In this document: piece by piece, positions 1-8,082 of the stretch | Layout: each line of letters begins with the position of its first letter | Position numbering within the stretch: the stretch's first letter is position 1 | Source: Pseudocitrobacter sp913778145 | GTDB lineage: Bacteria; Pseudomonadota; Gammaproteobacteria; Enterobacterales; Enterobacteriaceae | Assembly (NCBI GenBank): GCA_035726825.1 | Contig: JALNTX010000004.1 | Span: forward strand, 186,001-250,000 | Reading direction: 5' to 3' | DNA: 64,000 bases | Program-made: the position numbers and the translations under genes | Notes under the pieces: model-generated | What the model was told of the DNA's origin: nothing | The model's input: the letters and a program-made list of their open reading frames with translations, nothing else | Database searches by the model: none

Positions 1-163
1 CAGCCTCGGCGAAGGGAATATTGGCCATGATGCGTTTCGCTGGATTATGCAGGACAGCCGTTTTGACGGTATACCGCTGATTCTGGAAACCACAAACCCG
101 GATATCTGGGCGGAAGAGATTGCGTGGCTGAAGGCACAGCAGACTGAAACGGCAGAAGCCTGA
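1..163 (+). CDS. nfo: Endonuclease IV (3' end only)
   Basis: C-terminal 53 codons of the AP endonuclease of base-excision repair, cut by the window edge; the reading frame begins at base 2 and stops at 161-163. The peptide opens with SLGEGNIGHDAFRW and contains ILETTNPDIWAEEIAWLKAQ, which I recognise as the end of Nfo. The GEGNIGH segment carries metal-site residues of the TIM-barrel fold. nfo directly precedes the fru operon in E. coli as well, so context agrees. Confidence 0.93.
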   Translation, partial: SLGEGNIGHDAFRWIMQDSRFDGIPLILETTNPDIWAEEIAWLKAQQTETAEA

Positions 164-170
164 TATACAA

Positions 171-196
171 AAGGGCCGAAAAATCGGCCCTTTTTA
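171..196 (+). terminator. Hairpin terminator between nfo and fruA
   Basis: A GC-rich stem (AAGGGCCGA / TCGGCCCTT) with an A-rich loop is followed by five T. The genes converge here, and the A-run on the left arm would also give a U-run for leftward transcription, so it can serve both nfo and fruA. Confidence 0.85.
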
Positions 197-211
197 TCTT
201 TAAGAACGTGC

Positions 212-1897
212 TTACGCCGCTTTCACTACCCCTTCCGCGTCAGCGCGTTTCAGCACCGCGTAAGACAAGCCCGCCACCAGCGTACCCGCCACAATCGCCA
301 GCAGATAACCCAGAACTGGGGTGATTGCGCCTGGGATCAGCAGAACAAACAGACCGCCGTGCGGAGCCATCAGTTTTGCGCCGACCGCCATGGAGATAGC
401 ACCGGTGATTGCCCCGCCGACAATACAGCATGGCAGAACACGCATCGGGTCACGCGCCGCGAAAGGAATTGCCCCTTCGGAGATGAAGCACAGGCCCAGC
501 ACCAGCGCCGCTTTACCACCTTCGCGCTGACCTTTATCGAACTTGTTACGCGCAACCAGCGTGGCAACGCCCATCGCCAACGGTGGCACCATGCCTGCGG
601 CCATAATTGCCGCCATCGGCGCGTAGGTTTGCGTACTGAGCAGACCAACGCCGAACGCGTAAGCCGCTTTGTTCACCGGGCCGCCCATATCGGTACACAT
701 CATACCGCCGAGGATAGCGCCCAGCAGGACAGCATTCGCCGTGCCCATGGTTTGCAGCCAGTGCGTCAGGCCCGCCAGAATGCCGGCAACCGGTTTACCG
801 ATCAGGTAGATCATCGCCAGGCCTACAATCAGGCTGGAGATCAGCGGAATGATCAGAATCGGTTTCAGTGCTTCCATGCTCGGCGGCAGTTTCAGCTTCG
901 TACTGATGGCTTTCGCCACGTAACCGGCCAGGAAGCCCGCGATAATACCGCCGATGAAGCCAGAACCGGTGCTCACCGCTAACATACCGCCAATCAGACC
1001 TGGCGTCAGGCCAGGACGGTCAGCAATTGAGAAGGCAATGAAGCCCGCCAGCACTGGTACCATCAGGGCAAAGGCTGAACCACCGCCGATTTGCATCAGC
1101 GCGGCTGCCAGCGTATCCGGCACTTCAAACGCTTTGATACCAAAGGCAAAGGAGAGCGCGATACACAGGCCGCCCGCCACCACCATCGGCAGCATGTAAG
1201 AAACGCCGGTCAGCAGGTGGCGATAAGCGCCGCCGCCCTCTTTCTTCGCGCTGGCCGCAGCCTGAGTTTGGCCGGTCGGTTGATACGGCTTCGCTTCGGC
1301 AACGGCTTTATCAAACTCCTGCGCCGTTTTCTTCAGCGCCAGGCCGGTCGAGGTGCGATACATCGGTTTACCGGCAAACTTCGCCAGATCCACTTCGATA
1401 TCCGCCGCCACGATAACCAAATCGGCCTGCTCAACTTCTTCTGGGGTAATGGCATTGCCTGCGCCCACGGAGCCGCGGGTTTCCACTTTCACCCACATAC
1501 CGCGTTTTTTGGCTTCCGTTTCAATCGCTTCCGCCGCCATAAAGGTGTGCGCAACGCCCGTCGGGCACGCGGTTACCGCCACGATGCGTTTTACCGCGCC
1601 GGAGGTCGTCGGTGCCGCAATGGCAGGGGCTTCGTAAGGCACGGCGTGGCCTTTAGCTTCGCCAAGGAACAATTCCGGGTGCGCGACTGCGCGATTGATA
1701 TCGCCCAGATACACTTTCTTCCCGGCCAGCGCGTTGTCCGCCGGAAGGGCTGACCCCAGCACAATCACCAGTTCCGCATCGTTCGGGTTATCAATCAGTT
1801 CGAGCTTTGCTTTTTGCGCCGCCGCGCTCAGCAGGGTTTTCGCCATGTAGGCGCGAGCCTGGCCGAGTCCGGCATCAATAATCAGCAGCGTTCTCAT
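212..1897 (-). CDS. fruA: PTS fructose-specific EIIB'BC component
   Basis: Membrane permease that imports D-fructose and phosphorylates it to fructose 1-phosphate. The 561 residues hold an N-terminal IIB' domain (1-100), a IIB domain with the phospho-cysteine motif VTACPTGVAHTF (Cys111), then a IIC membrane domain with about eight to ten hydrophobic segments (about 225-555). The start at 1897 (MRTLLIIDAGLG) matches the family; a strong AGGAGAGAG ribosome site sits just upstream and right after the fruK stop, so longer in-frame starts are unlikely. Last gene of fruBKA, 16 bp after fruK, and controlled through the Cra sites upstream of fruB. Confidence 0.97.
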   Translation of the reverse strand: MRTLLIIDAGLGQARAYMAKTLLSAAAQKAKLELIDNPNDAELVIVLGSALPADNALAGKKVYLGDINRAVAHPELFLGEAKGHAVPYEAPAIAAPTTSGAVKRIVAVTACPTGVAHTFMAAEAIETEAKKRGMWVKVETRGSVGAGNAITPEEVEQADLVIVAADIEVDLAKFAGKPMYRTSTGLALKKTAQEFDKAVAEAKPYQPTGQTQAAASAKKEGGGAYRHLLTGVSYMLPMVVAGGLCIALSFAFGIKAFEVPDTLAAALMQIGGGSAFALMVPVLAGFIAFSIADRPGLTPGLIGGMLAVSTGSGFIGGIIAGFLAGYVAKAISTKLKLPPSMEALKPILIIPLISSLIVGLAMIYLIGKPVAGILAGLTHWLQTMGTANAVLLGAILGGMMCTDMGGPVNKAAYAFGVGLLSTQTYAPMAAIMAAGMVPPLAMGVATLVARNKFDKGQREGGKAALVLGLCFISEGAIPFAARDPMRVLPCCIVGGAITGAISMAVGAKLMAPHGGLFVLLIPGAITPVLGYLLAIVAGTLVAGLSYAVLKRADAEGVVKAA

Positions 1898-1913
1898 GAT
1901 CTCTCTCCTGCTG

Positions 1914-2852
1914 TTAATTAAACGGTTGTAAGTCAACGCGCGCCATCATGGCCGCCAGTTGGGTACGATCGGTAATGCCGACATTGCTCTGGCTGACCGC
2001 CAGTGCCGCCACCGCTGTTGCCAGACGCAGTGTGTGCTCGCTGGATTCACGCATCAGCAGGCCGTAAATCAGGCCGCCGACCATGGAATCGCCCGCCCCA
2101 ACGGTGCTAACAACGTCTACTGACGGCGGTTTAGCGATCCATTCACCGGATGCATTCACCCACAGCGCGCCTTCTGCGCCGAGGGAAATCACCACATGGG
2201 CGATACCCTGTTCACGCAGGGCATGAGCCGCGTCGATCACGTCTTTCATTTCCGGCAGCTTGCGACCCGCCCAGATTTCCAGCTCACGACGGTTCGGCTT
2301 AACCAGCCACGGCGCAGCTTTCAGGCCCGCTACCAGTGCTTCACGGCTGCTGTCGAAGATAATGCACGGGCACTGGCTGCGCAGGCGCGTCATCCAGTCG
2401 GTAAAGGCTTCCGGGCTGACGCCCGCCGGCAGGCTGCCGCTGACACATACCATGTCGAACTGACCCAGCCAGCTCAGGGAGTCGTTAACAAAACGTTCCC
2501 AGTCTGCAGCGGTCACATCGAAACCAGAGAAGTTGAAGTCGGTGACTTCGCCGTCTTTTTCCGTCAGCTTGACGTTAATGCGGGTACGCCCCTGCACCAC
2601 CTGAAAACGGTTAGCGATACCGAGTTCGCTGAACAGTTGCTGAAAACCGTCCTGGTTGTCTTTACCGAGGAAGCCACCGACGGTGACATCGATGCCCAGG
2701 TCTTTCAGCACTTTTGCAACGTTAATCCCTTTACCTGCGGCATGCAGGCCGGTAGTGCGTACCAGGTTAACTTCGCCACGTTCAATTTCTGGCGTGAAGC
2801 CAACCAGATCGTAGGCCGGATTCAGTGTGATTGTTGCAACGCGTCTGCTCAT
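1914..2852 (-). CDS. fruK: 1-phosphofructokinase
   Basis: Phosphorylates fructose 1-phosphate to fructose 1,6-bisphosphate with ATP, feeding fructose into glycolysis. The 312 residues are PfkB-family: an N-terminal substrate region with GLHAAGKGINVAKVL (about residues 36-50) and the C-terminal catalytic signature VGAGDSMVGG carrying the base Asp. Length equals the E. coli enzyme. The start codon touches the fruB stop (TAAATG), so the two genes are probably translationally coupled. Confidence 0.97.
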   Translation of the reverse strand: MSRRVATITLNPAYDLVGFTPEIERGEVNLVRTTGLHAAGKGINVAKVLKDLGIDVTVGGFLGKDNQDGFQQLFSELGIANRFQVVQGRTRINVKLTEKDGEVTDFNFSGFDVTAADWERFVNDSLSWLGQFDMVCVSGSLPAGVSPEAFTDWMTRLRSQCPCIIFDSSREALVAGLKAAPWLVKPNRRELEIWAGRKLPEMKDVIDAAHALREQGIAHVVISLGAEGALWVNASGEWIAKPPSVDVVSTVGAGDSMVGGLIYGLLMRESSEHTLRLATAVAALAVSQSNVGITDRTQLAAMMARVDLQPFN

Positions 2853-3983
2853 TTATGCGCCCTCCCCGAGGCCAGAGGCGATCGCCTCTCCAATTGCGTC
2901 CAGTGCCTGACGAGCATCGTCCCCCTGAGCGGTGAAGCGCAGGCGATGGCCTTTCTTCACGCCGAGTGCAACGACTTTCATCAAACTACGACCGTTCGCC
3001 GGTTTACCGCTGCCATCAAGGTTGGTGACGGTGATATCACTGCTGAACTGTTTGATTGTATTGACTAACATGGTACCCGGACGCGCATGTAAACCATGCT
3101 CGTTGCGCACCACAAACTCTTCGCTTAATACGTCTTCCGCTGCCGCATCGTCGCTGGTCAGCAGCGCCAGTACCGTGGCGGCATCGGCTTTCAGCAGACG
3201 TTCAGCTTTATTTTCCAGCAGCAGATTGCTCAGTCGGCTGAGCACGGCTGTCGGTTGATCATCAGCCATTGCCACGGTAATCAACATTGCGGCCTGAGAG
3301 TCGCCCACGCTGACCGGGCTTGCGGCGCGGCTAACCGCCACGGCGCTACGCAGGTTGCCGTTAACGCCATCGCTCAGCCAGATACCCTGACCGAGATTCA
3401 GCGGCTGTTCGTTGATTGCGTGTGTAACGAACGCACTATCCACCGCTCCGGCCTCTTTCAGACGTGCGGCGTTCAGCGCCTGCAGCGTTACCAGGTCGTT
3501 TGCTGCGACATCCAGCGACAGGGTGTCGTTATCAAGCTTCAGCGATTCGCTCTGCTTTTCGCCCATCAGCAACGCGCGCAGCTCTTCCGCCGTAGTGGCG
3601 CTTTTCAGCTGTTCAGCAACCGAGTCGTCGCTCAGCACGTGCGTCAGCTGACGCAGCAGACCCAGGTGTTCATCTGAACTTGCGGCAATGCCGATAGCCA
3701 CATATGCCGTTTGCCCTTCGCCCCAGGTTACGCCCTGCGGGAACTGATAAACCTGCACGCCGGTTTTCAGCACCTGGTCGCGCGTGTCGGTGGTGCCGTG
3801 CGGAATGGCGATGCCATTGCCTAAGAAAGTGGACGTTTGTTGCTCACGCGCCAGCATCCCGGCGACGTAGCCTTCCGCCACGTTGCCCGCACTGACCAGT
3901 GCTGAAGCAACCTGCCGAATAGCCTCTTCTTTATCCGCGGCCTGCTGACCGGGATGAATATCCTGAACAGATAACTGGAACAT
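2853..3983 (-). CDS. fruB: Fructose PTS diphosphoryl transfer protein (EIIA-M-FPr)
   Basis: Soluble phospho-carrier passing phosphate from Enzyme I to FruA. In 376 residues it fuses a IIA(Fru) domain with the phospho-histidine in GIAIPHGTTD (His62), a middle domain, and an HPr-like FPr domain with NEHGLHARPG (His299) and a serine-phosphorylation-like region. First gene of fruBKA; ATG preceded by a good GGAGAGGAG-type ribosome site. Transcribed leftwards from the intergenic region that holds two Cra operators. Confidence 0.97.
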   Translation of the reverse strand: MFQLSVQDIHPGQQAADKEEAIRQVASALVSAGNVAEGYVAGMLAREQQTSTFLGNGIAIPHGTTDTRDQVLKTGVQVYQFPQGVTWGEGQTAYVAIGIAASSDEHLGLLRQLTHVLSDDSVAEQLKSATTAEELRALLMGEKQSESLKLDNDTLSLDVAANDLVTLQALNAARLKEAGAVDSAFVTHAINEQPLNLGQGIWLSDGVNGNLRSAVAVSRAASPVSVGDSQAAMLITVAMADDQPTAVLSRLSNLLLENKAERLLKADAATVLALLTSDDAAAEDVLSEEFVVRNEHGLHARPGTMLVNTIKQFSSDITVTNLDGSGKPANGRSLMKVVALGVKKGHRLRFTAQGDDARQALDAIGEAIASGLGEGA

Positions 3984-4002
3984 GGTTCTCCTCTCCTGCT
4001 GA

Positions 4003-4018
4003 ATTGAATCGTTTCAGC
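4003..4018 (-). promoter_or_regulatory. Cra (FruR) operator, promoter-proximal
   Basis: The leftward strand reads GCTGAAACGATTCAAT, a close match to the Cra consensus (TGAAACGATTCA), 20 bp before fruB. Cra represses fruBKA and is released by fructose 1-phosphate. Together with the second site it reproduces the two-operator layout known upstream of E. coli fruB. Confidence 0.85.
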
Positions 4019-4068
4019 TAACATGAGAAAAAAGGCGTCACCTTATTCCGAAAGAAAGGTCGGATGAC

Positions 4069-4084
4069 GCTGAAACGTTTCAAT
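4069..4084 (+). promoter_or_regulatory. Cra (FruR) operator, distal
   Basis: GCTGAAACGTTTCAAT is a near-palindromic Cra site 66 bp from the first and in the opposite orientation. The rest of the fruB-setB gap (4085-4353) is AT-rich and presumably holds the setB promoter; I see no gene in it. Confidence 0.85.
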
Positions 4085-4353
4085 GGAGTCTGTCCCTTTC
4101 TTAACCAGCCTGCAAGATAAGTTGAATTTCTGATGTTTAAAGTTAGATCTACAGCACATTTTATTAGCATTCATACCACATCTGCTGACGCTGAAATACG
4201 TTGATTATTGAGCATCAGCAACCGTCAGCTTGAGTGAGAATTATTTTGAAATAGCTTTTTAGTTTTTCTGTGCGGAATTTGATTTAGATGACTGTTCATT
4301 TTCTGAGTGGCGACGTAAACTCCCGCCTCCTGTCACGCTAGCGATTACAAAAT

Positions 4354-5535
4354 ATGCACAACAGCTCTGCCGCCGCCCCCCGACGTTCGTTTGATTTCAC
4401 CTCATCGTCGTTTCTGATTGTCGCGTTTTTAACCGGTATCGCCGGGGCGCTGCAAACGCCGACCCTGAGTCTGTTTTTAAGCAATGAAGTCCATGTTCGC
4501 CCGGCGATGGTGGGTTTTTTCTTTACCGGTAGCGCAGTCATCGGTATTTTCGTCAGCCAGTTGCTGGCCACCTGGTCGGATAAGCGCGGCGATCGTAAAA
4601 ACCTGATTGTTTTCTGCTGCCTGCTTGGCGTGATGGCTTGCATTCTCTTCGCCTGGAATCGCAACTACTTTATTCTTCTCTTTGTCGGCGTGTTCCTCAG
4701 CAGTTTTGGCTCTACCGCGAACCCGCAGATGTTTGCACTTGCGCGCGAGCATGCCGATAAAACGGGGCGCGAAGCGGTAATGTTCAGTTCCATTATGCGC
4801 GCCCAGGTCTCTCTGGCCTGGGTTATTGGCCCACCGCTTTCCTATGCGCTGGCAATGGGGTTTGGCTTCACGACGATGTATCTGGCAGCTGCTGGCGCAT
4901 TTGTGGTTTGCGGAGCCATGGTCTGGCTATTTCTGCCTACCATGCGTAAAGAGAAAGTGATGATTGGCGGTGCGATTCAGGCGCCGCGAACGAACCGCAA
5001 AGATGCGCTGCTGTTGTTTGCCATCTGTACCCTGATGTGGGGCACCAACAGCCTGTATATCATTAATATGCCCCTCTACATTATTAATGAACTGCATCTG
5101 CCAGAGAAACTGGCTGGTGTAATGATGGGAACGGCCGCCGGTCTGGAAATACCGACAATGCTCATTGCCGGATACTTTGCGAAGAAGTTGGGTAAACGCT
5201 TTCTGATGCGCCTGTCGGCTGTCGCCGGGCTGTTGTTCTATGCGGGCATGCTAACTTTCCATAACCCAATGCTGCTGCTGGCGATGCAGGTGCTGAACGC
5301 GATTTACATTGGGATCCTTGGCGGCATCGGAATGCTCTATTTTCAGGATCTTATGCCAGGCCAGGCGGGGTCTGCGACGACGCTTTATGCCAATACCTCA
5401 CGCGTAGGCTGGATTATCGCCGGTTCGCTGGCGGGCGTTGTCGCGGAAATCTGGAACTACCATACGGTATTCTGGATAGCGCTGGTTCTGTGCGTTTGCG
5501 CGATAGGCTGCCTGGTCAGAATCAAAGACGTTTAA
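4354..5535 (+). CDS. setB: Sugar efflux transporter SetB
   Basis: Major-facilitator exporter of the SET family; E. coli SetB exports lactose and glucose. The 393 residues have the family length and about twelve hydrophobic segments, with the MFS loop motif region SDKRGDRKNLIVF after TM2 and the conserved blocks LYIINMPLYIINELHLPEKL and LYFQDLMPGQAGSATTLY. Divergent from fruBKA. The last bases overlap the opposite-strand yeiW. Confidence 0.95.
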   Translation: MHNSSAAAPRRSFDFTSSSFLIVAFLTGIAGALQTPTLSLFLSNEVHVRPAMVGFFFTGSAVIGIFVSQLLATWSDKRGDRKNLIVFCCLLGVMACILFAWNRNYFILLFVGVFLSSFGSTANPQMFALAREHADKTGREAVMFSSIMRAQVSLAWVIGPPLSYALAMGFGFTTMYLAAAGAFVVCGAMVWLFLPTMRKEKVMIGGAIQAPRTNRKDALLLFAICTLMWGTNSLYIINMPLYIINELHLPEKLAGVMMGTAAGLEIPTMLIAGYFAKKLGKRFLMRLSAVAGLLFYAGMLTFHNPMLLLAMQVLNAIYIGILGGIGMLYFQDLMPGQAGSATTLYANTSRVGWIIAGSLAGVVAEIWNYHTVFWIALVLCVCAIGCLVRIKDV

Positions 5536-5786
5536 GGCGTCGTTAGCGCTTCAAGGGTCAACAGCCAGGTGGTTGCTTCTGTGCGGTTCGCGCCGCACAT
5601 CTCCGCTGATGGTTGCAGCCCGGCACACACTTTTGGCCGCAGCGGCGAGGTGAAAATCTTACAACGCTGGCGCTCATCAAGCTGAATGCAAGGGGTGTTG
5701 GCAGGCTTACCGTTCGGCATGCCGGGGATCGGGCTGGAGATAGAAGGCGCAGTGCAGCAGGCCCCGCAATCCGGGCGACATTCCAT
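5532..5786 (-). CDS. yeiW: YeiW family cysteine-rich protein (UPF0153)
   Basis: 84-residue protein of unknown role with the N-terminal motif MECRPDCGACC and a further CxxL spacing (PCIQLDERQRCKIF...RPKVCAGL), typical of the putative zinc/iron-chelating UPF0153 domain with clustered cysteines. I chose the start at MECRPDCG because that is where the E. coli homologue begins; a 12-codon upstream extension is open but unlike the family. Convergent with setB, overlapping its stop by 4 bp. Confidence 0.9.
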   Translation of the reverse strand: MECRPDCGACCTAPSISSPIPGMPNGKPANTPCIQLDERQRCKIFTSPLRPKVCAGLQPSAEMCGANRTEATTWLLTLEALTTP

Positions 5787-5936
5787 AATGTAGACTCTTA
5801 TCAGGGGCGCAATGCCGCGCACAGTATCACCTTTTAGCGGAAGATAGCAAAACCCTTCAATTCCACTTGCCTGAAAGGCCCGTCGCGAGTACTTTTACGC
5901 GATATTTTTGACACCCTTGTACACAGGATAATTGCA

Positions 5937-6509
5937 ATGCCAAGAGCGAACGAAATTAAGAAAGGTATGGTGCTGAATTACAACGGCAAACTGCTGATTG
6001 TAAAAGATATTGATATTCAGTCACCGAGCGCCCGTGGCGCTGCAACGCTGTATAAAATGCGTTTTTCCGACGTGCGCACCGGCCTGAAAGTCGAAGAGCG
6101 TTTTAAAGGCGACGACCTGCTCGATACCGTGACCCTGAACCGTCGCTTTGTTGACTTCTCTTATGTTGACGGCAACGAATACGTCTTTATGGATAAAGAA
6201 GACTACACGCCGTACACCTTCACCAAAGATCAGATTGAAGAAGAGCTGCTGTTCATTCCTGAAGGCGGCATGCCGGATATGCAGGTTCTGCTGTGGGACG
6301 GCCAGCTGCTGGCGCTGGAACTGCCGCAGACCGTTGATCTGGAAATCGTCGAAACGGCACCTGGCATTAAAGGTGCGTCTGCAAGCGCACGAAACAAACC
6401 GGCTACGCTGACTACCGGCCTCGTGATTCAGGTTCCTGAATACCTGAGCGCGGGCGAGAAAATCCGTATCCATATTGAAGAAAAACGCTATATGGGTCGC
6501 GCGGACTAA
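5937..6509 (+). CDS. efpL: Elongation factor P-like protein EfpL (YeiP)
   Basis: EF-P paralogue acting on stalled ribosomes. The 190 residues contain the KOW-like N domain, then two OB domains; the tip loop between strands 3 and 4 reads QSPSARGAAT with Arg33 where EF-P has the modified lysine. Published work on E. coli YeiP/EfpL assigns it a role in resolving ribosome stalling without that modification. AGGA ribosome site eight bases upstream. The gene is followed by a BIME-type repeat and a terminator, so it is probably monocistronic. Confidence 0.95.
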   Translation: MPRANEIKKGMVLNYNGKLLIVKDIDIQSPSARGAATLYKMRFSDVRTGLKVEERFKGDDLLDTVTLNRRFVDFSYVDGNEYVFMDKEDYTPYTFTKDQIEEELLFIPEGGMPDMQVLLWDGQLLALELPQTVDLEIVETAPGIKGASASARNKPATLTTGLVIQVPEYLSAGEKIRIHIEEKRYMGRAD

Positions 6510-6515
6510 TCGCAA

Positions 6516-6617
6516 TGCCTTCGCCTGATGCACTTCACTTATCAGGCCTACAACGTCGGTGCAAATTATCAAATTGTTTTCACTTGTAGGCCGGGCAAGC
6601 GCAGCGCCCCCGGCAAT
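6516..6617. repeat. REP/BIME-type intergenic repeat
   Basis: Two REP-like units in opposite orientation: one around 6520-6563 (CGCCTGATGC ... ATCAGGCCTACAA) and one around 6582-6616 (TGTAGGCCGGGCAAGCGCAG then CGCCCCCGGC). Such extragenic palindromes are common between enterobacterial genes and may stabilise mRNA or bind gyrase. Confidence 0.8.
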
Positions 6618-6640
6618 TATGCAGGCACCGGCATTAACGT

Positions 6641-6671
6641 AAAAAAGCCAGCTCAATGAGCTGGCTTTTTA
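6641..6671. terminator. Bidirectional terminator between efpL and uxuA
   Basis: A symmetric hairpin, AAAAAGCCAGCTC / GAGCTGGCTTTTT, with runs of A and T on either side; suits both converging genes. Confidence 0.88.
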
Positions 6672-6686
6672 TATTCTGAAACCAAA

Positions 6687-7877
6687 TTACAGCAAATCGC
6701 GGAACTTCGTCGCTTTCAGCGCCATTTCAACGCCGCGCACTTCCGCCAGCCCTTTCAGGCGGCCAATCGCCGAGTAACCTGGGTTGGTTTTCTTTTTCAG
6801 ATCGTCAAGCATCTGATGGCCGTGGTCCGGACGCATCGGAATCGGACGCAAATCACCGGCTTTCTTGCGACGCTGTTCTTCCGTCAGAATCGCATCAACC
6901 ACCGCAACCATATTCACATCGCCCTGTAAATGCGCGGCTTCGTGGAAGGTTTTCGGGTTGTCTTCACGGCAGGTAGAGCGCAAGTGCGTGAAGTGAATAC
7001 GGTCGCCAAAGGTTTCAATCATTTTCACCAGGTCATTATCGGCGCGCACGCCATAAGAACCGGTGCACATGGTGAAACCGTTATTGATGCTGTCGACGGT
7101 CTCTTTCAGCCACTGCATATCTTCGATAGTCGAAACGATACGCGGCAGGCCAAGGATCGGGCGCGGCGGATCGTCCGGGTGAACCGCCAGGCGCACGCCC
7201 ACTTCTTCTGCAACCGGCACAATCGCACGCAGGAAGACGGCCATGTTTTCACGCAGCTGATCTTTGCTGATGTGATCGTACTCAGCCAGACGCGCACGGA
7301 ACTGATCAAGGGTATAGCCCTCTTCCGCACCCGGCAGGCCAGCAATAATATTGCGGGTCAGTTTTTCAACGTCTGCCGCGGTCATGGCGTCGAAATACGC
7401 TTTCGCCTGCTGCTGCTCTTCCTCGGTGTAATCGGCTTGCGCACCTTCACGCTTCAGGATGTGCAGCTCAAAAGCAGCAAACGCGATTTGATCGAAGCGC
7501 AGCGCTTTGGAACCGTCTTCCAGCGTGTATTCGAGATCGGTACGCGTCCAGTCAAGGATCGGCATAAAGTTGTAGCACACGGTATCAATACCGCAGGTCG
7601 CCAGGTTGCGAATGCTCTGCTGGTAGTTGGCAATCCAGGTCTTATATTCACCGGAATGCGTTTTGATATCTTCGTGAACCGGAATACTTTCAACAACAGA
7701 CCAGGTCAGCCCTTTTTCCGCCAGCATCGCCTGACGTTTTTGAATTTCTTCGACCGGCCAAACCTGACCATTTGGGATGTGGTGCAGTGCCGTCACAACA
7801 CCCGTTGCGCCAGCCTGACGCACATCATCAAGGGAAACCGGATCATTTGGGCCGTACCAACGCCATGTTTGTTCCAT
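6687..7877 (-). CDS. uxuA: Mannonate dehydratase
   Basis: Dehydrates D-mannonate to 2-keto-3-deoxygluconate in glucuronate breakdown. 396 residues, the usual UxuA length, with MEQTWRWYGPNDPVSL at the N-terminus, the metal-binding TIM-barrel segments LAVHPDDPPRP and CTGSYGVRADND, and ending LKATKFRDLL. Divergent from yeiQ over a 205-bp regulatory gap. In E. coli K-12 uxuA sits with uxuB elsewhere, so this placement supports a shared pathway with yeiQ. GAGG-type ribosome site before ATG. Confidence 0.95.
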   Translation of the reverse strand: MEQTWRWYGPNDPVSLDDVRQAGATGVVTALHHIPNGQVWPVEEIQKRQAMLAEKGLTWSVVESIPVHEDIKTHSGEYKTWIANYQQSIRNLATCGIDTVCYNFMPILDWTRTDLEYTLEDGSKALRFDQIAFAAFELHILKREGAQADYTEEEQQQAKAYFDAMTAADVEKLTRNIIAGLPGAEEGYTLDQFRARLAEYDHISKDQLRENMAVFLRAIVPVAEEVGVRLAVHPDDPPRPILGLPRIVSTIEDMQWLKETVDSINNGFTMCTGSYGVRADNDLVKMIETFGDRIHFTHLRSTCREDNPKTFHEAAHLQGDVNMVAVVDAILTEEQRRKKAGDLRPIPMRPDHGHQMLDDLKKKTNPGYSAIGRLKGLAEVRGVEMALKATKFRDLL

Positions 7878-7893
7878 CGCCTCAACCTCTCAA

Positions 7894-7908
7894 CTTGTTA
7901 TACCAATA
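7894..7908. promoter_or_regulatory. Possible UxuR/ExuR operator
   Basis: CTTGTTATACCAAT resembles the TTGGTATACCAA-type operator of the hexuronate repressors UxuR and ExuR. It lies 17-31 bp upstream of the uxuA start, where a repressor would block transcription or initiation. Match judged by eye from remembered consensus. Confidence 0.5.
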
Positions 7909-7974
7909 AAATGTTCGTTAATGACGACTACCATACATGTTTATTCGTAGTGGTCAAATACGGCCCCCGCAATG

Positions 7975-7990
7975 ATTGATCTGGCTCACA
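7975..7990. promoter_or_regulatory. Possible CRP site
   Basis: ATTGA-N6-TCACA has one perfect and one weak half of the CRP consensus TGTGA-N6-TCACA. It lies about 97 bp from uxuA and 92 bp from yeiQ in their divergent promoter region, so it could activate both genes. Confidence 0.45.
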
Positions 7991-8082
7991 TTACCCGGAT
8001 AAATTCGGCACACCAATTCAATTTGTTGTCATATAACTTTACACTGGCATTGTTAATTACTGGTTAATCGGACGTGTAAACA

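Noticed and set aside
359..982. Long rightward frame opposite fruA
   Set aside because: Shadow of the GC-rich fruA coding sequence; Arg/His/Gln-rich with no ribosome site. The same applies to long antisense frames opposite fruK, uxuA, mqo, ada and ompC.
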